Shown here: piece after piece, positions 33,417-42,231 of the stretch
How the letters are laid out: each line of letters opens with the position of its first letter
Position numbering within the stretch: the stretch's first letter is position 1
Source of the DNA: Paenibacillus odorifer
GTDB lineage: Bacteria; Bacillota; Bacilli; Paenibacillales; Paenibacillaceae
Length of the DNA stretch: 64,000 bases
Reading direction: 5' to 3'
Assembly: GCF_000758725.1 (NCBI RefSeq)
Contig: NZ_CP009428.1
Location: 4,774,001 to 4,838,000 of the forward strand
The notes under the pieces: generated by a model
Databases searched by the model: none
Told to the model about the DNA's origin: nothing
What the model saw: the letters and a program-made list of their open reading frames with translations, nothing else
Position numbers and translations under genes: made by a program

Positions 33417-34487
33417 TTACAGTACTGTATATTCTTTGGACGAATGGGTCAGCAGCGATATTCCGCTCTCGGTGATCACAATATCGTCTTCAATACGTAC
33501 TCCGCCAATCCCCGGCAAATAGATACCTGGTTCTACAGTAACGACCATTCCCGGCTGCATGATATCGTCACTCAGCTTGGACAAACGCGGCCATTCATGA
33601 ACTTCCATTCCAAGTCCATGACCCGTACTATGTCCAAATTGATCACCATATCCGTAGCTAGCGATGATATCACGTGCCAGTGCATCACATTCCCGTCCAG
33701 TCATACCCGGTTTGATATGTGCCAACGTATGTAGCTGAGCTTCCAGCACAATATCATAGATTTCTTTTAGCTTCGGATCTGGAGCTCCGAGTGCAATGGT
33801 ACGAGTCACATCTGAGCAGTATCCATCGAGTAATGCGCCGAAATCAAGCGTAATAAATTCATTACCTTGAATTACACGGCTGCTTGCTACGCCATGCGGC
33901 ATGGACGAACGTTCACCTGAAGCAACAATCGTATCAAAAGATGACGCAGTTGCCCCGTGGGTACGCATATAGAATTCCATTTCCAAATCGACGTCTCTTT
34001 CAGTCATGCCTGGTTTGATCACATTCAGAATATGATTGAATGTAGCATCAGCCAGATCAGCTGCACGTTGCATAACAGCAAGCTCTTCAGCATCCTTGAA
34101 CATACGGAGGTCTTCCACGGCTTTGGAAACTGGAACTAACACTGCCGGCTTAAGGGCTTCCGCATATGAGGTATAAGCGCTGAATGAGACATCATCCTGT
34201 TCGAAACCAACACGTACCTCACTGCCTGTTGGCAGCAACTCGCGTACTGTATCAATAAATTTAGGACCATGCTCTACAACCTTAACTCCTACCGCTTGAT
34301 CCGCAGCCTGTGTCATGTACCTGAAGTCAGTTAGCAGATAACAATCATCGCTTGTCACCAATACATAACCGGACGATCCGGTAAATCCACTTAAATAGCG
34401 GCGGTTATAACCGCTGGTTATCAACATTGCTTCCAATCCTTTATCCTGCAAAACCTTACGCAGCTTGGAGACGCGCTCGTTACCCAT
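33417..34487 (-). CDS. papA: Xaa-Pro aminopeptidase (M24B, PapA/YqhT)
   Basis: Metallo-aminopeptidase that removes N-terminal residues before proline. About 356 aa: an N-terminal creatinase-like domain (about 1-125) and a pita-bread catalytic domain with metal ligands Asp in FITLDFGALLDGYCSD, His in HSTGHGLGMEVHE and Glu in EPGIYLPGIGGVRIEDD. The second ATG (34487) is used since AGGAG lies 7 nt before it; the first ATG (34493) is only 1 nt away. It precedes efp in the conserved order. Confidence 0.95.
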   Translation of the reverse strand: MGNERVSKLRKVLQDKGLEAMLITSGYNRRYLSGFTGSSGYVLVTSDDCYLLTDFRYMTQAADQAVGVKVVEHGPKFIDTVRELLPTGSEVRVGFEQDDVSFSAYTSYAEALKPAVLVPVSKAVEDLRMFKDAEELAVMQRAADLADATFNHILNVIKPGMTERDVDLEMEFYMRTHGATASSFDTIVASGERSSMPHGVASSRVIQGNEFITLDFGALLDGYCSDVTRTIALGAPDPKLKEIYDIVLEAQLHTLAHIKPGMTGRECDALARDIIASYGYGDQFGHSTGHGLGMEVHEWPRLSKLSDDIMQPGMVVTVEPGIYLPGIGGVRIEDDIVITESGISLLTHSSKEYTVL

Positions 34488-34561
34488 TTTCATTCTCCTC
34501 TCGAAATAGCCACATTGTATTTTAACATAGGGATATCCCCTTGAGAAGTTTTTTCGAGCCG

Positions 34562-35053
34562 TTAGGCAAGTGCAGTCGCTTGCTCACGCTTTCGTTCGTC
34601 GGTATACTCAATCGCCGCTGTGTATCCAATGAACATCCCCCAAAGTAAAAAAAGGCAGAACTCACTAATCACAGTGTTCCACGGCAGCTTAAAAGGCGGC
34701 TGCATAAGAAACATTTGCGAGCCGGGAATAAATATAACTACCCACCACAAAACACCATAAACCAATCCTGGCCAAGGTCCCTTCAGCTTGCGCAGAATAA
34801 GCACATATAGCAGTGAGGCTATCACTGAAAATAAGATGAAAAACAAATAACCCACGAGATGTCCATACATTGTTGTCAGAAAAGTATGTTTAAAAAACGG
34901 CTCTGCTAAATAACCAGGACTAACCTTGGTAAAGCTGAACCAGTAGATTAACCAGTGCAGCCCTCCCCAAATCAAACCTGCGAAAAAACCTAATTCGAGC
35001 GCAAAAAACCAAATATTAGTATGATCTGATTGTTGTTGATGTGATTTGCTCAT
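34562..35053 (-). CDS. yqhR: YqhR family membrane protein
   Basis: A 163-aa protein with four predicted membrane helices and a sequence matching YqhR of Bacillus in both content (GFFAGLIWGGLHWLIYWFSF) and position. The function is unknown. It is transcribed toward papA and divergently from yqhQ. In Bacillus subtilis, yqhS (aroQ) lies between yqhR and papA; here the two genes are about 75 nt apart and aroQ is absent. Confidence 0.88.
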   Translation of the reverse strand: MSKSHQQQSDHTNIWFFALELGFFAGLIWGGLHWLIYWFSFTKVSPGYLAEPFFKHTFLTTMYGHLVGYLFFILFSVIASLLYVLILRKLKGPWPGLVYGVLWWVVIFIPGSQMFLMQPPFKLPWNTVISEFCLFLLWGMFIGYTAAIEYTDERKREQATALA

Positions 35054-35208
35054 AGAATTGCCTCGCTTTCCGTATTTTAATACCGATTTGTCTCTCCTTG
35101 TCCCTATAAGGTAGTATGTGCAGCAAAAGGCGATCCAACTAGTAATGTCTTCAAAAATTAGTTACAATGTATTATATAAATCATATTAATTACGGGAAGG
35201 TGAATTGG

Positions 35209-36207
35209 TTGTCCCAGGAAACTCCCAGCTATGGCGGCCAAGCCGTCATTGAAGGCGTCATGTTCGGCGGCAAGCATATTAATGTAACAGCCGTGCGACG
35301 AAAGAATCAGGAGATTACATTTTTGGAGGTGCCAAGAAGCGATAAGAGCTGGGTCACTAAACTGCGCAAGATTCCGCTGCTTCGCGGCCTTGTCAGTATT
35401 ATAGATGCCAGCGCCAAAGGCTCTAAGCACTTGAACTATTCGGCTGAATCCTATGCCGAAGATGAATTGGAACCCGAAGAACTGGCGAAAGAGAAAGCTA
35501 AGCCGAAGAAAAAGGACGAAGGCTGGAGCCTCGGAATGATTTTTGGCGTTGCTGTAATGGGTATTCTCTCCTTCTTATTCGGAAAGCTCATTTTTACGCT
35601 TGTCCCAGTATTTGTCGAAGATTTTTTATTCAAGAATGCATTTGATAACTATGTACTGCACAACCTCATAGAAGGCGGCATTAAAATGGTCCTCTTGCTG
35701 GTCTATTTATGGGCGATTTCGCAAACACCTGTGATCAAGCGGCTATTCCAGTATCACGGTGCGGAACACAAAGTCATCAGCGCCTTTGAAGCAGGCGAAG
35801 AACTGACTGTCCAGAACGTTCAGAAATACAGCCGTCTGCATTACCGCTGCGGAAGCAGTTTTATGATGCTGACGATTATCCTCGGCGTTATTATTTACTC
35901 CGTAGTACCATGGGATAATCTTTGGGAACGTGTGATCCAACGGATTATTCTGCTTCCTGTCGTAATCGGTGTTTCGTTTGAGGTTCTGAAGGGTACCAAC
36001 GCAGTAAGAGAAATTCCAGGTCTCAAATACTTGGGATACCCTGGACTATGGCTGCAGCTGCTCACTACCAAAGAACCAAAGGATGATCAGGTAGAAGTAT
36101 CCATCGCCTCTTTCAATCGTATGCGTGAGCTTGATGCAGAGATTGAAGCCAGAGGATATACGGAGGCAAGTGTGTCAGGCGGCATATTGGATCCTGCGAA
36201 AGGATGA
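35209..36207 (+). CDS. yqhQ: YqhQ (DUF1385) membrane protein
   Basis: DUF1385 protein of about 332 aa, with the family N-terminus YGGQAVIEGVMFGGKH, an acidic/lysine-rich loop (about 75-105), three to four membrane helices and the conserved QYHGAEHKVISAFEAGEELT motif. The TTG at 35209 was chosen because GAAGGTG lies 7 nt before it and the product then starts like Bacillus YqhQ; an ATG at 35167 has no ribosome-binding site. The biochemical role is unknown; the HGAEHK motif suggests a metal site. Confidence 0.9.
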   Translation: MSQETPSYGGQAVIEGVMFGGKHINVTAVRRKNQEITFLEVPRSDKSWVTKLRKIPLLRGLVSIIDASAKGSKHLNYSAESYAEDELEPEELAKEKAKPKKKDEGWSLGMIFGVAVMGILSFLFGKLIFTLVPVFVEDFLFKNAFDNYVLHNLIEGGIKMVLLLVYLWAISQTPVIKRLFQYHGAEHKVISAFEAGEELTVQNVQKYSRLHYRCGSSFMMLTIILGVIIYSVVPWDNLWERVIQRIILLPVVIGVSFEVLKGTNAVREIPGLKYLGYPGLWLQLLTTKEPKDDQVEVSIASFNRMRELDAEIEARGYTEASVSGGILDPAKG

Positions 36208-36214
36208 GTGTCCT

Positions 36215-36553
36215 ATGATCAGGCATGCTTTAATTTTTTGGATTTCAGTAATTCTTGCAATATTCGGTTTTGTGATTGGAGTCTTGACTGAGCCTTTCTA
36301 CACGCTGTCGAAGCTGATTCTCCCCTTAGTATTGTTAGCGATTATCTATTATGCTTACAAAATGGGACCAGGGAAATACGCTCGCAGCAGTAATGGATCT
36401 AGAATCAAAGTCAAACCTTCGCAGAAAACCATGACCAAGGTTGCTGGGATTCGCAAGACACAAGCAGCACCAGGCAAACGCAAAAGTTATCCCTTCCAAG
36501 TCATCGAAGGAAATAAGGGGAAAAACGATGATCAGCTTCCGAAGTACCATTAA
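36215..36553 (+). CDS. yqhP: YqhP-like (SA1362 family-like) small membrane protein
   Basis: A 112-aa protein with two membrane helices (about 7-25 and 34-52), LTEPFYTLSKLILPLVLLAI as landmark, and a strongly basic cytoplasmic tail. The ATG at 36215 has AAAGGATG upstream and lies 7 nt after yqhQ, so both are co-transcribed. Assignment to YqhP relies on size, topology and the yqhO-yqhP-yqhQ-yqhR order known from Bacillus rather than on strong sequence motifs. Confidence 0.65.
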   Translation: MIRHALIFWISVILAIFGFVIGVLTEPFYTLSKLILPLVLLAIIYYAYKMGPGKYARSSNGSRIKVKPSQKTMTKVAGIRKTQAAPGKRKSYPFQVIEGNKGKNDDQLPKYH

Positions 36554-36571
36554 CTAAATTATGACAAACAC

Positions 36572-36619
36572 AAAAAAGCATCTCCACGTTTCAAAATAAC
36601 GTGCGGGATGCTTTTTTTC
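36572..36619. terminator. Bidirectional terminator between yqhP and yqhO
   Basis: AAAAAAGCATC (36572-36582) and GATGCTTTTTTT (36608-36619) form the base of a hairpin, with an inner ACGT/ACGT stem. A and T runs on either side let it serve both converging genes. Confidence 0.9.
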
Positions 36620-36640
36620 TGATATTATGAAGCTTGCTTG

Positions 36641-37570
36641 TTATCGGGGGCGCCATTCCTTAAAGAAGTCTTCCCCTGCTTTCAGTCCGGCGGCATACAA
36701 TTCGTCGCTTTGCATCTTCGTAATATTAAATTGGGTCGTGCCGATACCAAGCGTTGGGATGGTTACTGTGCGGACATATTTATCATTTTCAATATATTTC
36801 TCATCATGAGCAGACAGCATGGTACTGACCATAGCTTGCAGCATACTGAATGGTCCCCTAATCCTGTGGGGCTGCGGGTCGGTTTTACCTACTGTTTGAT
36901 ACCCTACGGTAGGGATTCTTTTCCCCGGCACTTTACTATTCTCATTCATCCCGTCAAATAGCCATAAAGGAAAATTGCTTAATAATCCTCCGTCCACAAC
37001 GTATACAAATTGCTCAATAAAAGACTTCCCTCTAGCGGACTGTCCATTTAACCTGAGCATCACTGGATCAAAAAAATAAGGAATACTGCAGCTCATACGG
37101 ACAGCCTTAGCCACCTCAAAATGTTCAGGAGAGATTCCATACTGTTCCAACCCATCTGGTAAGACCAATATCCGGCCATTGGTAATGTCAGAAGCAATTA
37201 TAGATAGTTTGCCTGGAGGCAGATCACGAAAAGTGATAATTCCCTTTTTAAGCAAAAGCGATCTCATCCACGATTCCAAGGCTTCACCCGAATACAATCC
37301 CTTCTTCAATAACACTCGCAGTGCAGGACCTACCCAAGCCGTATTATAAATGGGAGCTCGCTTCATAAACGATGAAAAAGAAGTTCCTTGGATAATCCGA
37401 CTCATTTCCTCACCTTCATAACCCGCAGCCAGTAAAGTCGCTACAATCGCGCCTGAGGAGGTTCCAGCGACCTTTTTAAAGGTTCGCCCCGCCTTTTCCG
37501 TGGCTTCAACTGCTCCAGCGAGAGAAATCCCTTTTACTCCCCCTCCTTCAAACACAGCGTTAATCTCCAT
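36641..37570 (-). CDS. yqhO: Patatin-like phospholipase (YqhO)
   Basis: Predicted serine acyl hydrolase acting on lipids. About 309 aa with the oxyanion hole GGGVKG (9-14), nucleophile elbow GTSSG (Ser38) and catalytic Asp193 in DGG, the complete patatin dyad. There is no signal peptide, so it is cytoplasmic or peripherally bound. The ATG at 37570 follows GGGGG by about 10 nt; that G-run is also the 3' arm of a hairpin. It is the positional counterpart of Bacillus yqhO. Confidence 0.92.
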   Translation of the reverse strand: MEINAVFEGGGVKGISLAGAVEATEKAGRTFKKVAGTSSGAIVATLLAAGYEGEEMSRIIQGTSFSSFMKRAPIYNTAWVGPALRVLLKKGLYSGEALESWMRSLLLKKGIITFRDLPPGKLSIIASDITNGRILVLPDGLEQYGISPEHFEVAKAVRMSCSIPYFFDPVMLRLNGQSARGKSFIEQFVYVVDGGLLSNFPLWLFDGMNENSKVPGKRIPTVGYQTVGKTDPQPHRIRGPFSMLQAMVSTMLSAHDEKYIENDKYVRTVTIPTLGIGTTQFNITKMQSDELYAAGLKAGEDFFKEWRPR

Positions 37571-37580
37571 ACACGAAAAT

Positions 37581-37625
37581 CCCCCGTTTCCCATAGATTC
37601 TATTGCTTATCTATGAGCACGGGGG
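37581..37625 (-). promoter_or_regulatory. Hairpin between the GHL10 gene and yqhO, overlapping the yqhO ribosome-binding site
   Basis: CCCCCGT (37581-37587) pairs with ACGGGGG (37619-37625), and an inner CATAGA/TCTATG stem extends it. On the minus strand the last arm, GGGGGATTTTC, is both terminator-like and the only Shine-Dalgarno-like sequence before yqhO. It may terminate the upstream gene or modulate yqhO translation. Confidence 0.55.
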
Positions 37626-37658
37626 AGCATTCATGACTCCTTATCTAGAACAGTTATC

Positions 37659-39347
37659 TTATTTGGACTGAAAATAAAAGGTCAGCAAATTTGATAATCC
37701 AAACGGATTGCGGACTACAATGTCATTTGCTCTGAACATAATACTGCCTGCAACCTCTTTATATTTCTCATTATATTTAAGCTGGTTGATGATTTGGTCG
37801 CCACTTTGCCATTCTGCTTTCTGGTCACTTGCTCCAACCTTATAAGCAGCTTGCCCAATATAGAGCTTAACATTCGTATTCTCTACTTCTTTAACCCACC
37901 AATCTACTAGCTTATCGTAGCGGGCAGTGCTAAAGGACAAACTCCAATAAATTTGCGGTGCTACATAGTCAATCCAGCCTTGCTTGATCCATGTCCGAAC
38001 ATCGGCGTACATATCGTCATAAGCGGTAACTCCAGCTGTGGTATCCGAACCTGTGCTGTCTTTTTTGATATTACGCCATACACCAAACGGACTAATTCCA
38101 TAAGAAACCTTCGGTTTCACCTTATGAATCTGTTCTCCCAATTGACGGACAAATTCATTGATATTATCGCGGCGCCAATCCGCCTTAGAGGACAGGTTCT
38201 TCGTGTTATAAGTCTTATAAGCAGTATCGTCGGCAAAAGATACACCTGAAGGATAGAAATAATCATCCAAATGGACACCATCTACATCATAGCCTTTGAC
38301 GACCTCCAACACTGTATCGATAATATGCTGGCGGGCTGCTGGGATCCCTGGATTGATGTATTTTTTACCTCCGGCGTCTACAATCCATTCCGGATTTGAT
38401 TTAGCCACATGATTACTTGCTAATGCAGATGTAGAAGCATCCGTTGTCGCGCGGAATGGGTTGAACCATGCATGGAACTGCATACCGCGTGAATGTGCAG
38501 CGCTGACCATATAGCTCAACGGGTCATAACCCGGATTTTTTCCTTGGGTGCCGGTCAGCACCTTAGACCAAGGAACTAGAACAGAAGGGTACAGGCTGTC
38601 TGCTGAGGTTCTAACCTGTACAAAAACAGCATTAAAACCAACAGCTTTTAGCTTGTCCAGCAGATTATCAAATTCTTGTTTTTGTTTCGCTTCGTTACCT
38701 GCAGAAGCTACTGAAGGCCAGTCCAGATTAAATACTGTAGAGATCCAGGCTCCCTTCATCTCCTTGTTAGCCGACGCACCAGGGATACTTGGAACTGTTG
38801 GCGAGGTCGGTTTTGGAGTCGCTGTAGGGGCTGGGGTCGGCGTTGGCGTAACGACTGGAGTCGCTGTAGGTACTGCTGGCGTTTCCGGATCAGCAGCCTG
38901 CGGCGGCTCTGTATTAGAGTACAAAGAAATATGTTTGGTAGTCTGACCCCAGATAACCTGTAACCCCAATTGCTCACTTACAAAACGAAGCGGCACCATA
39001 ACCCGTCCCTGCTTAATCTGTACTGAGGTGTCGAGGGCTACAGAAGCATTATTAACTAATGCACTTTTCTGGCCACTGGTCAGCTTGATCTCTGTATCTC
39101 CTTGCGTGATTGTAACTGTCTTACTGCTTTGATTCCAAACTACTCCAGCACTCAACCCTTTACTAATGACGCTAATTGGCACCATCGTTACATTCGAAGC
39201 TGTGATATACGGCGGCACATCGCTTGCCAGCGCCTCGCCATCCAGTTCAATGGTAATCTGCACAGCTGCCGCACGTGCCCCAGGAGACCATAAAGGCAGA
39301 AACAATACTAATACTAGCAATCCCAACATCCATTTACGATAATTCAT
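37659..39347 (-). CDS. Secreted glycosidase-like protein (stalk domain + GHL10/DUF187)
   Basis: Extracellular protein of 562 aa: a signal peptide (about 1-27, cleaved after ARA), a stalk/copper-amine-oxidase N-like domain (about 30-145, with VTMVPISVISKGL and GRVMVPLRFVSEQLG), a Pro/Thr-rich linker (about 148-195) and a GHL10 (glycosyl-hydrolase-like 10, DUF187) TIM barrel (about 197-545). In the barrel, KAVGFNAVFVQVRTSADSLY, HAWFNPFR and GVHLDDYFYP are family landmarks. Related proteins act on cell-wall or surface glycans, but the substrate is unknown. It is an insertion between mntR and yqhO relative to Bacillus. Confidence 0.88.
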   Translation of the reverse strand: MNYRKWMLGLLVLVLFLPLWSPGARAAAVQITIELDGEALASDVPPYITASNVTMVPISVISKGLSAGVVWNQSSKTVTITQGDTEIKLTSGQKSALVNNASVALDTSVQIKQGRVMVPLRFVSEQLGLQVIWGQTTKHISLYSNTEPPQAADPETPAVPTATPVVTPTPTPAPTATPKPTSPTVPSIPGASANKEMKGAWISTVFNLDWPSVASAGNEAKQKQEFDNLLDKLKAVGFNAVFVQVRTSADSLYPSVLVPWSKVLTGTQGKNPGYDPLSYMVSAAHSRGMQFHAWFNPFRATTDASTSALASNHVAKSNPEWIVDAGGKKYINPGIPAARQHIIDTVLEVVKGYDVDGVHLDDYFYPSGVSFADDTAYKTYNTKNLSSKADWRRDNINEFVRQLGEQIHKVKPKVSYGISPFGVWRNIKKDSTGSDTTAGVTAYDDMYADVRTWIKQGWIDYVAPQIYWSLSFSTARYDKLVDWWVKEVENTNVKLYIGQAAYKVGASDQKAEWQSGDQIINQLKYNEKYKEVAGSIMFRANDIVVRNPFGLSNLLTFYFQSK

Positions 39348-39393
39348 AATTCCTCCCCAAATCTAAAATAATATGTATCCAATAAAAAAAGAA

Positions 39394-39483
39394 AAAACGG
39401 ATCAATCCTCCAAGTTGATGTACCGATTCCACCCTTCAAAAGAGCGGTATCAGTCTCAGCCAGAAAAAGGACTTATCCGTTTT
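39394..39483. repeat. Structured intergenic element, copy B
   Basis: Outer arms AAAACGGAT (39394-39402) and ATCCGTTTT (39475-39483) are perfectly complementary, and an inner TACCG/CGGTA pair (39421-39425, 39444-39448) adds structure. On the minus strand it reads AAAACGGATAAGTCCTT at its 5' end and is followed by T-rich sequence. It shares sequence blocks with copy A. Confidence 0.6.
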
Positions 39484-39521
39484 GACGCTAAAAACTGGGA
39501 AAGGTTGCACTAAACAAAATA

Positions 39522-39597
39522 GAAACGGCTATACCATCAAGTAGTTTATGCTCACCAAAGCCTTGCTGGGCATAACTTTAAGGACGGTATCCGTTTC
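39522..39597. repeat. Structured intergenic element, copy A
   Basis: GAAACGG-CT-ATACC (39522-39535) pairs with GGTATCCGTTTC (39586-39597), and AGTTTATGC (39543-39551) with GCATAACT (39570-39577). Read on the minus strand it begins AAACGGATACCGTCCTT, nearly the same as copy B, and ends with CTTGATGGTATAGCCGTTT. It lies just downstream of the mntR stop. Confidence 0.6.
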
Positions 39598-39610
39598 GGG
39601 AAAAAACATT

Positions 39611-40036
39611 TCAAGAATCGCTTGCCAGTTCATTGTGAATAGCATATAAAGTCTGCAGACGTTCTTCATCGCGGCGGAAATATTCCACCAACGTTTCGAT
39701 ACGTGTAATCGAATCCCAACTCAAGTGGTGCTCGATCCCTTCAACATCATTATAGATAAATTCCTGCTGTACTCCGATCAAACCGAGGAATTCTTCCAAT
39801 AGTTGATGACGATCAACAAGACGTTTCCCTACTTTTTTCCCTTTGTTGGTTAGGACAAGCCCACGATATTTCTCATAGATGAGATATTCGTCCTTATCCA
39901 GTTTTTGGATCATCTTGGTCACAGAGGAGGGGTGTACTTCCAGTCCCTCGGCAATATCCGAGACCCGCGCATAACCTTTCTCATCAATGAGCTTATATAT
40001 GCGCTCCAAATAATCCTCCATGCTGGGTGTTGGCAT
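39611..40036 (-). CDS. mntR: Manganese-responsive transcriptional regulator MntR
   Basis: DtxR-family repressor of manganese uptake genes. The 141-aa protein has an N-terminal winged HTH (HPSSVTKMIQKLDKDEYLIY, about 35-54) and a dimerisation/metal-binding domain. The manganese ligands known from Bacillus MntR are present: Asp8, Glu11, His77, and the Glu-x2-Glu-His group in GIEHHLSWDSI. The SH3-like third domain of DtxR is absent, as expected. No Mn transporter gene is in the window. Its position next to yqhO-yqhP-yqhQ fits Bacillus synteny. Confidence 0.95.
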   Translation of the reverse strand: MPTPSMEDYLERIYKLIDEKGYARVSDIAEGLEVHPSSVTKMIQKLDKDEYLIYEKYRGLVLTNKGKKVGKRLVDRHQLLEEFLGLIGVQQEFIYNDVEGIEHHLSWDSITRIETLVEYFRRDEERLQTLYAIHNELASDS

Positions 40037-40229
40037 TAAAATTTACCTCTTTTCTATAATGAACCTGGCGCCGAGCCAAACCTTGCTCTAACAATGATAC
40101 ATGTTTCTAACGCCCCTTGGCAAGTCCTTCAAGAGAACATGCTGAGGAGTTACCCATGATTGCCATGCTTCTAATGAGACTCAGTTAGGCATAATAAACT
40201 TACTCATCTTTCAGAAGGAGCGTGAATTC

Positions 40230-41306
40230 ATGACTATAGTGACACCTGAGACCCCTCCCGTAAAGAGAACCAGAAAAGCTACAGCCCTTTTTGTCCCCGA
40301 GCTTGTTTTCTTCGAGCCGGATGCTTTAAATTACCCGAAAGGTGAACGGATCATGGAATGGGTGAAGGCTAACAATATTCCCTATCGCATGACTACATCG
40401 CATAACCGCATAATGAATTTCCCGGGTGACACAGAGGTCGAGCAATATAAAATTGCCAAAAGAACACTTGTAGTCGGCCTGCGCAAAACCTTAAAGTTTG
40501 ACCAATCCAAACCCTCCGCAGATTATGCAATTCCGATCGCAACTGGCTGCATGGGCCACTGCCATTATTGTTATTTGCAGACTACTTTAGGTGCAAAGCC
40601 TTACATTCGTGTATATGTAAACACCGAAGACATCATTGACGCCGCCAAAAAATATATCGAGGAGCGTAGCCCTGAAATCACGACTTTTGAAGCAGCCTGT
40701 ACCTCAGATCCATTAGGACTGGAGCATATTACCGGATCTCTGTCAGAACTCATCACATTCATGGCAGCGGAGCCCCTTGGCCGCCTGCGCTTTGTGACCA
40801 AATACCAACATGTTGAACCTCTACTCGATTTGCAGCATAACGGACATACCAGAATTCGTTTTAGCGTAAATGCTGACTATGTGATCAAAAATTTCGAGCC
40901 TGCTACCTCGCGGTTTGAAGAGCGAATTGAAGCGGCTGGAAAGGTCGCACGTGCCGGCTATCCACTGGGCTTCATCATTGCCCCAATTATTTGGTATGAC
41001 GGCTGGCAGGAAGGCTACGCGGAGCTGCTGGCCAAATTAGCCAAGACCCTCCCGCCGGAAATAGGAAAAGGTCTAACCTTTGAAATGATTCAGCACCGAT
41101 TCACCAAAACAGCCAAGACTGTAATTGAGAAACGTTACCCGAAATCTAAACTAGAAATGGACATGGAGAAACGTAAAAAGAAATGGGGCCGCTGGGGACA
41201 GAACAAATATGTCTATCCGGATGAACAGCAAACCGCCCTGCGAGAATTTATCACAGAGCGGATTTTCGAGCATTTTCCTGAAGCAGGTATTGATTACTTC
41301 ACCTAA
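40230..41306 (+). CDS. splB: Spore photoproduct lyase
   Basis: Radical-SAM enzyme that repairs the 5-thyminyl-5,6-dihydrothymine lesion in germinating spores. The 358-aa protein has the iron-sulfur motif CxxxCxxC at Cys107, Cys111 and Cys114 (GCMGHCHYCYL) and the conserved hydrogen-donor cysteine at Cys157 (AACTSDPLG), equivalent to Cys141 in Bacillus. AGAAGGAG precedes the ATG. Upstream, CATAATA (40190-40196) matches a sigma-G -10 box but the -35 is poor. No splA is seen beside it. Confidence 0.96.
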   Translation: MTIVTPETPPVKRTRKATALFVPELVFFEPDALNYPKGERIMEWVKANNIPYRMTTSHNRIMNFPGDTEVEQYKIAKRTLVVGLRKTLKFDQSKPSADYAIPIATGCMGHCHYCYLQTTLGAKPYIRVYVNTEDIIDAAKKYIEERSPEITTFEAACTSDPLGLEHITGSLSELITFMAAEPLGRLRFVTKYQHVEPLLDLQHNGHTRIRFSVNADYVIKNFEPATSRFEERIEAAGKVARAGYPLGFIIAPIIWYDGWQEGYAELLAKLAKTLPPEIGKGLTFEMIQHRFTKTAKTVIEKRYPKSKLEMDMEKRKKKWGRWGQNKYVYPDEQQTALREFITERIFEHFPEAGIDYFT

Positions 41307-41326
41307 GCTCTAAAAGTTCTTGTATT

Positions 41327-42040
41327 TTAAAAAATTAGCCAATCCGGCGTTATTCCTTGTAGCCACACTGTTATCCGGAACATTTGATCCGTGAACAGCA
41401 AAACACCCATAAATACCATTAGGACGCCGCCAATCTTCATCAGCAGATTCGAATACTTGAGGATACGCTTCACTCCGCCAAGGAAAAAGGCTAAAAGAAA
41501 AAATGGCAAAGCAAATCCGATGCTATACGCGGTAATCAATGTAAACCAAGTGCCTGGATCGCTTGCCGACAGTGCAATAATTGCCGTCAAAATCGGTCCG
41601 ATACAAGGTGACCAACCAGCAGAAAAACCAATCCCGAAAATAAAGGAGCCCACATAACCCGCCGGTTTCCATTTTAAATCAAGCTTCCGTTCGCGAAGTA
41701 GAAACTGGGGCTGAAAAATCCCAAGCAAAAATAAACCCATTACAATAATTAGAATCGCCGACAATTGCCGGATCAGATCACGCTGGCCATTAAAGAATTG
41801 CCCAAATAACCCAGCCCCAAAACCAAGTGTGTAAAAAACAGCAGAAAAACCTAATATAAATGCCAATGTATGAGTCAGGGTGCGTATACGAACCTCTTTA
41901 GAGTTGCTGCCTGATTTTAATTGTTGAACGGATAACCCGGTAATATACGATAAATAAGAGGGGTACAGCGGTAAGCAGCATGGCGATATAAACGATGCCA
42001 CCCCTGCAGCTAAAGCAATTCCTGCATTGATATTAGACAA
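41327..42040 (-). CDS. ccdA: CcdA-like cytochrome c biogenesis / thiol transport membrane protein
   Basis: Six-helix membrane protein (237 aa) that moves reducing equivalents across the membrane for cytochrome c maturation or, in spore formers, for spore-cortex proteins. The paired cysteine motifs are SPCCLPLYPSYLSYITG near residue 20 and AGWSPCIGPIL near residue 145. The start is TTG, with AAGGAGAG 8 nt upstream. It stands alone, 20 nt from the convergent splB stop, and no thioredoxin-like partner gene lies next to it. Confidence 0.9.
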   Translation of the reverse strand: MSNINAGIALAAGVASFISPCCLPLYPSYLSYITGLSVQQLKSGSNSKEVRIRTLTHTLAFILGFSAVFYTLGFGAGLFGQFFNGQRDLIRQLSAILIIVMGLFLLGIFQPQFLLRERKLDLKWKPAGYVGSFIFGIGFSAGWSPCIGPILTAIIALSASDPGTWFTLITAYSIGFALPFFLLAFFLGGVKRILKYSNLLMKIGGVLMVFMGVLLFTDQMFRITVWLQGITPDWLIF

Positions 42041-42231
42041 AATAGCGGCTCTCCTTCCGGCATTCGAGTCACTTCATGGAGCTGCTTATGGCTCCTTTTT
42101 TTAATATAAGAAAGGATTAATTTCTCATTATTACTTTTCTTATATTTCACACCTAAACGCTTATCGTCCTTACAAGGACACCGAAGGCGTTTACGCTTGC
42201 CTAATGCGATACCGATTACTTAATTCGCTGT

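Noticed and set aside
39394..39597. TPP riboswitch at the mntR-GHL10 elements
   Set aside because: A GGCTGAGA-like stretch in copy B resembles one TPP motif, but the rest of the consensus is absent and the flanking genes have no thiamine link.
42078..42145. Terminators between ccdA and znuB
   Set aside because: GGAGC/GCTCC plus T7 reads on the plus strand where no gene ends nearby, and the ATATAAG inverted repeat has no T tract on the minus strand. Neither fits a transcript end with confidence.
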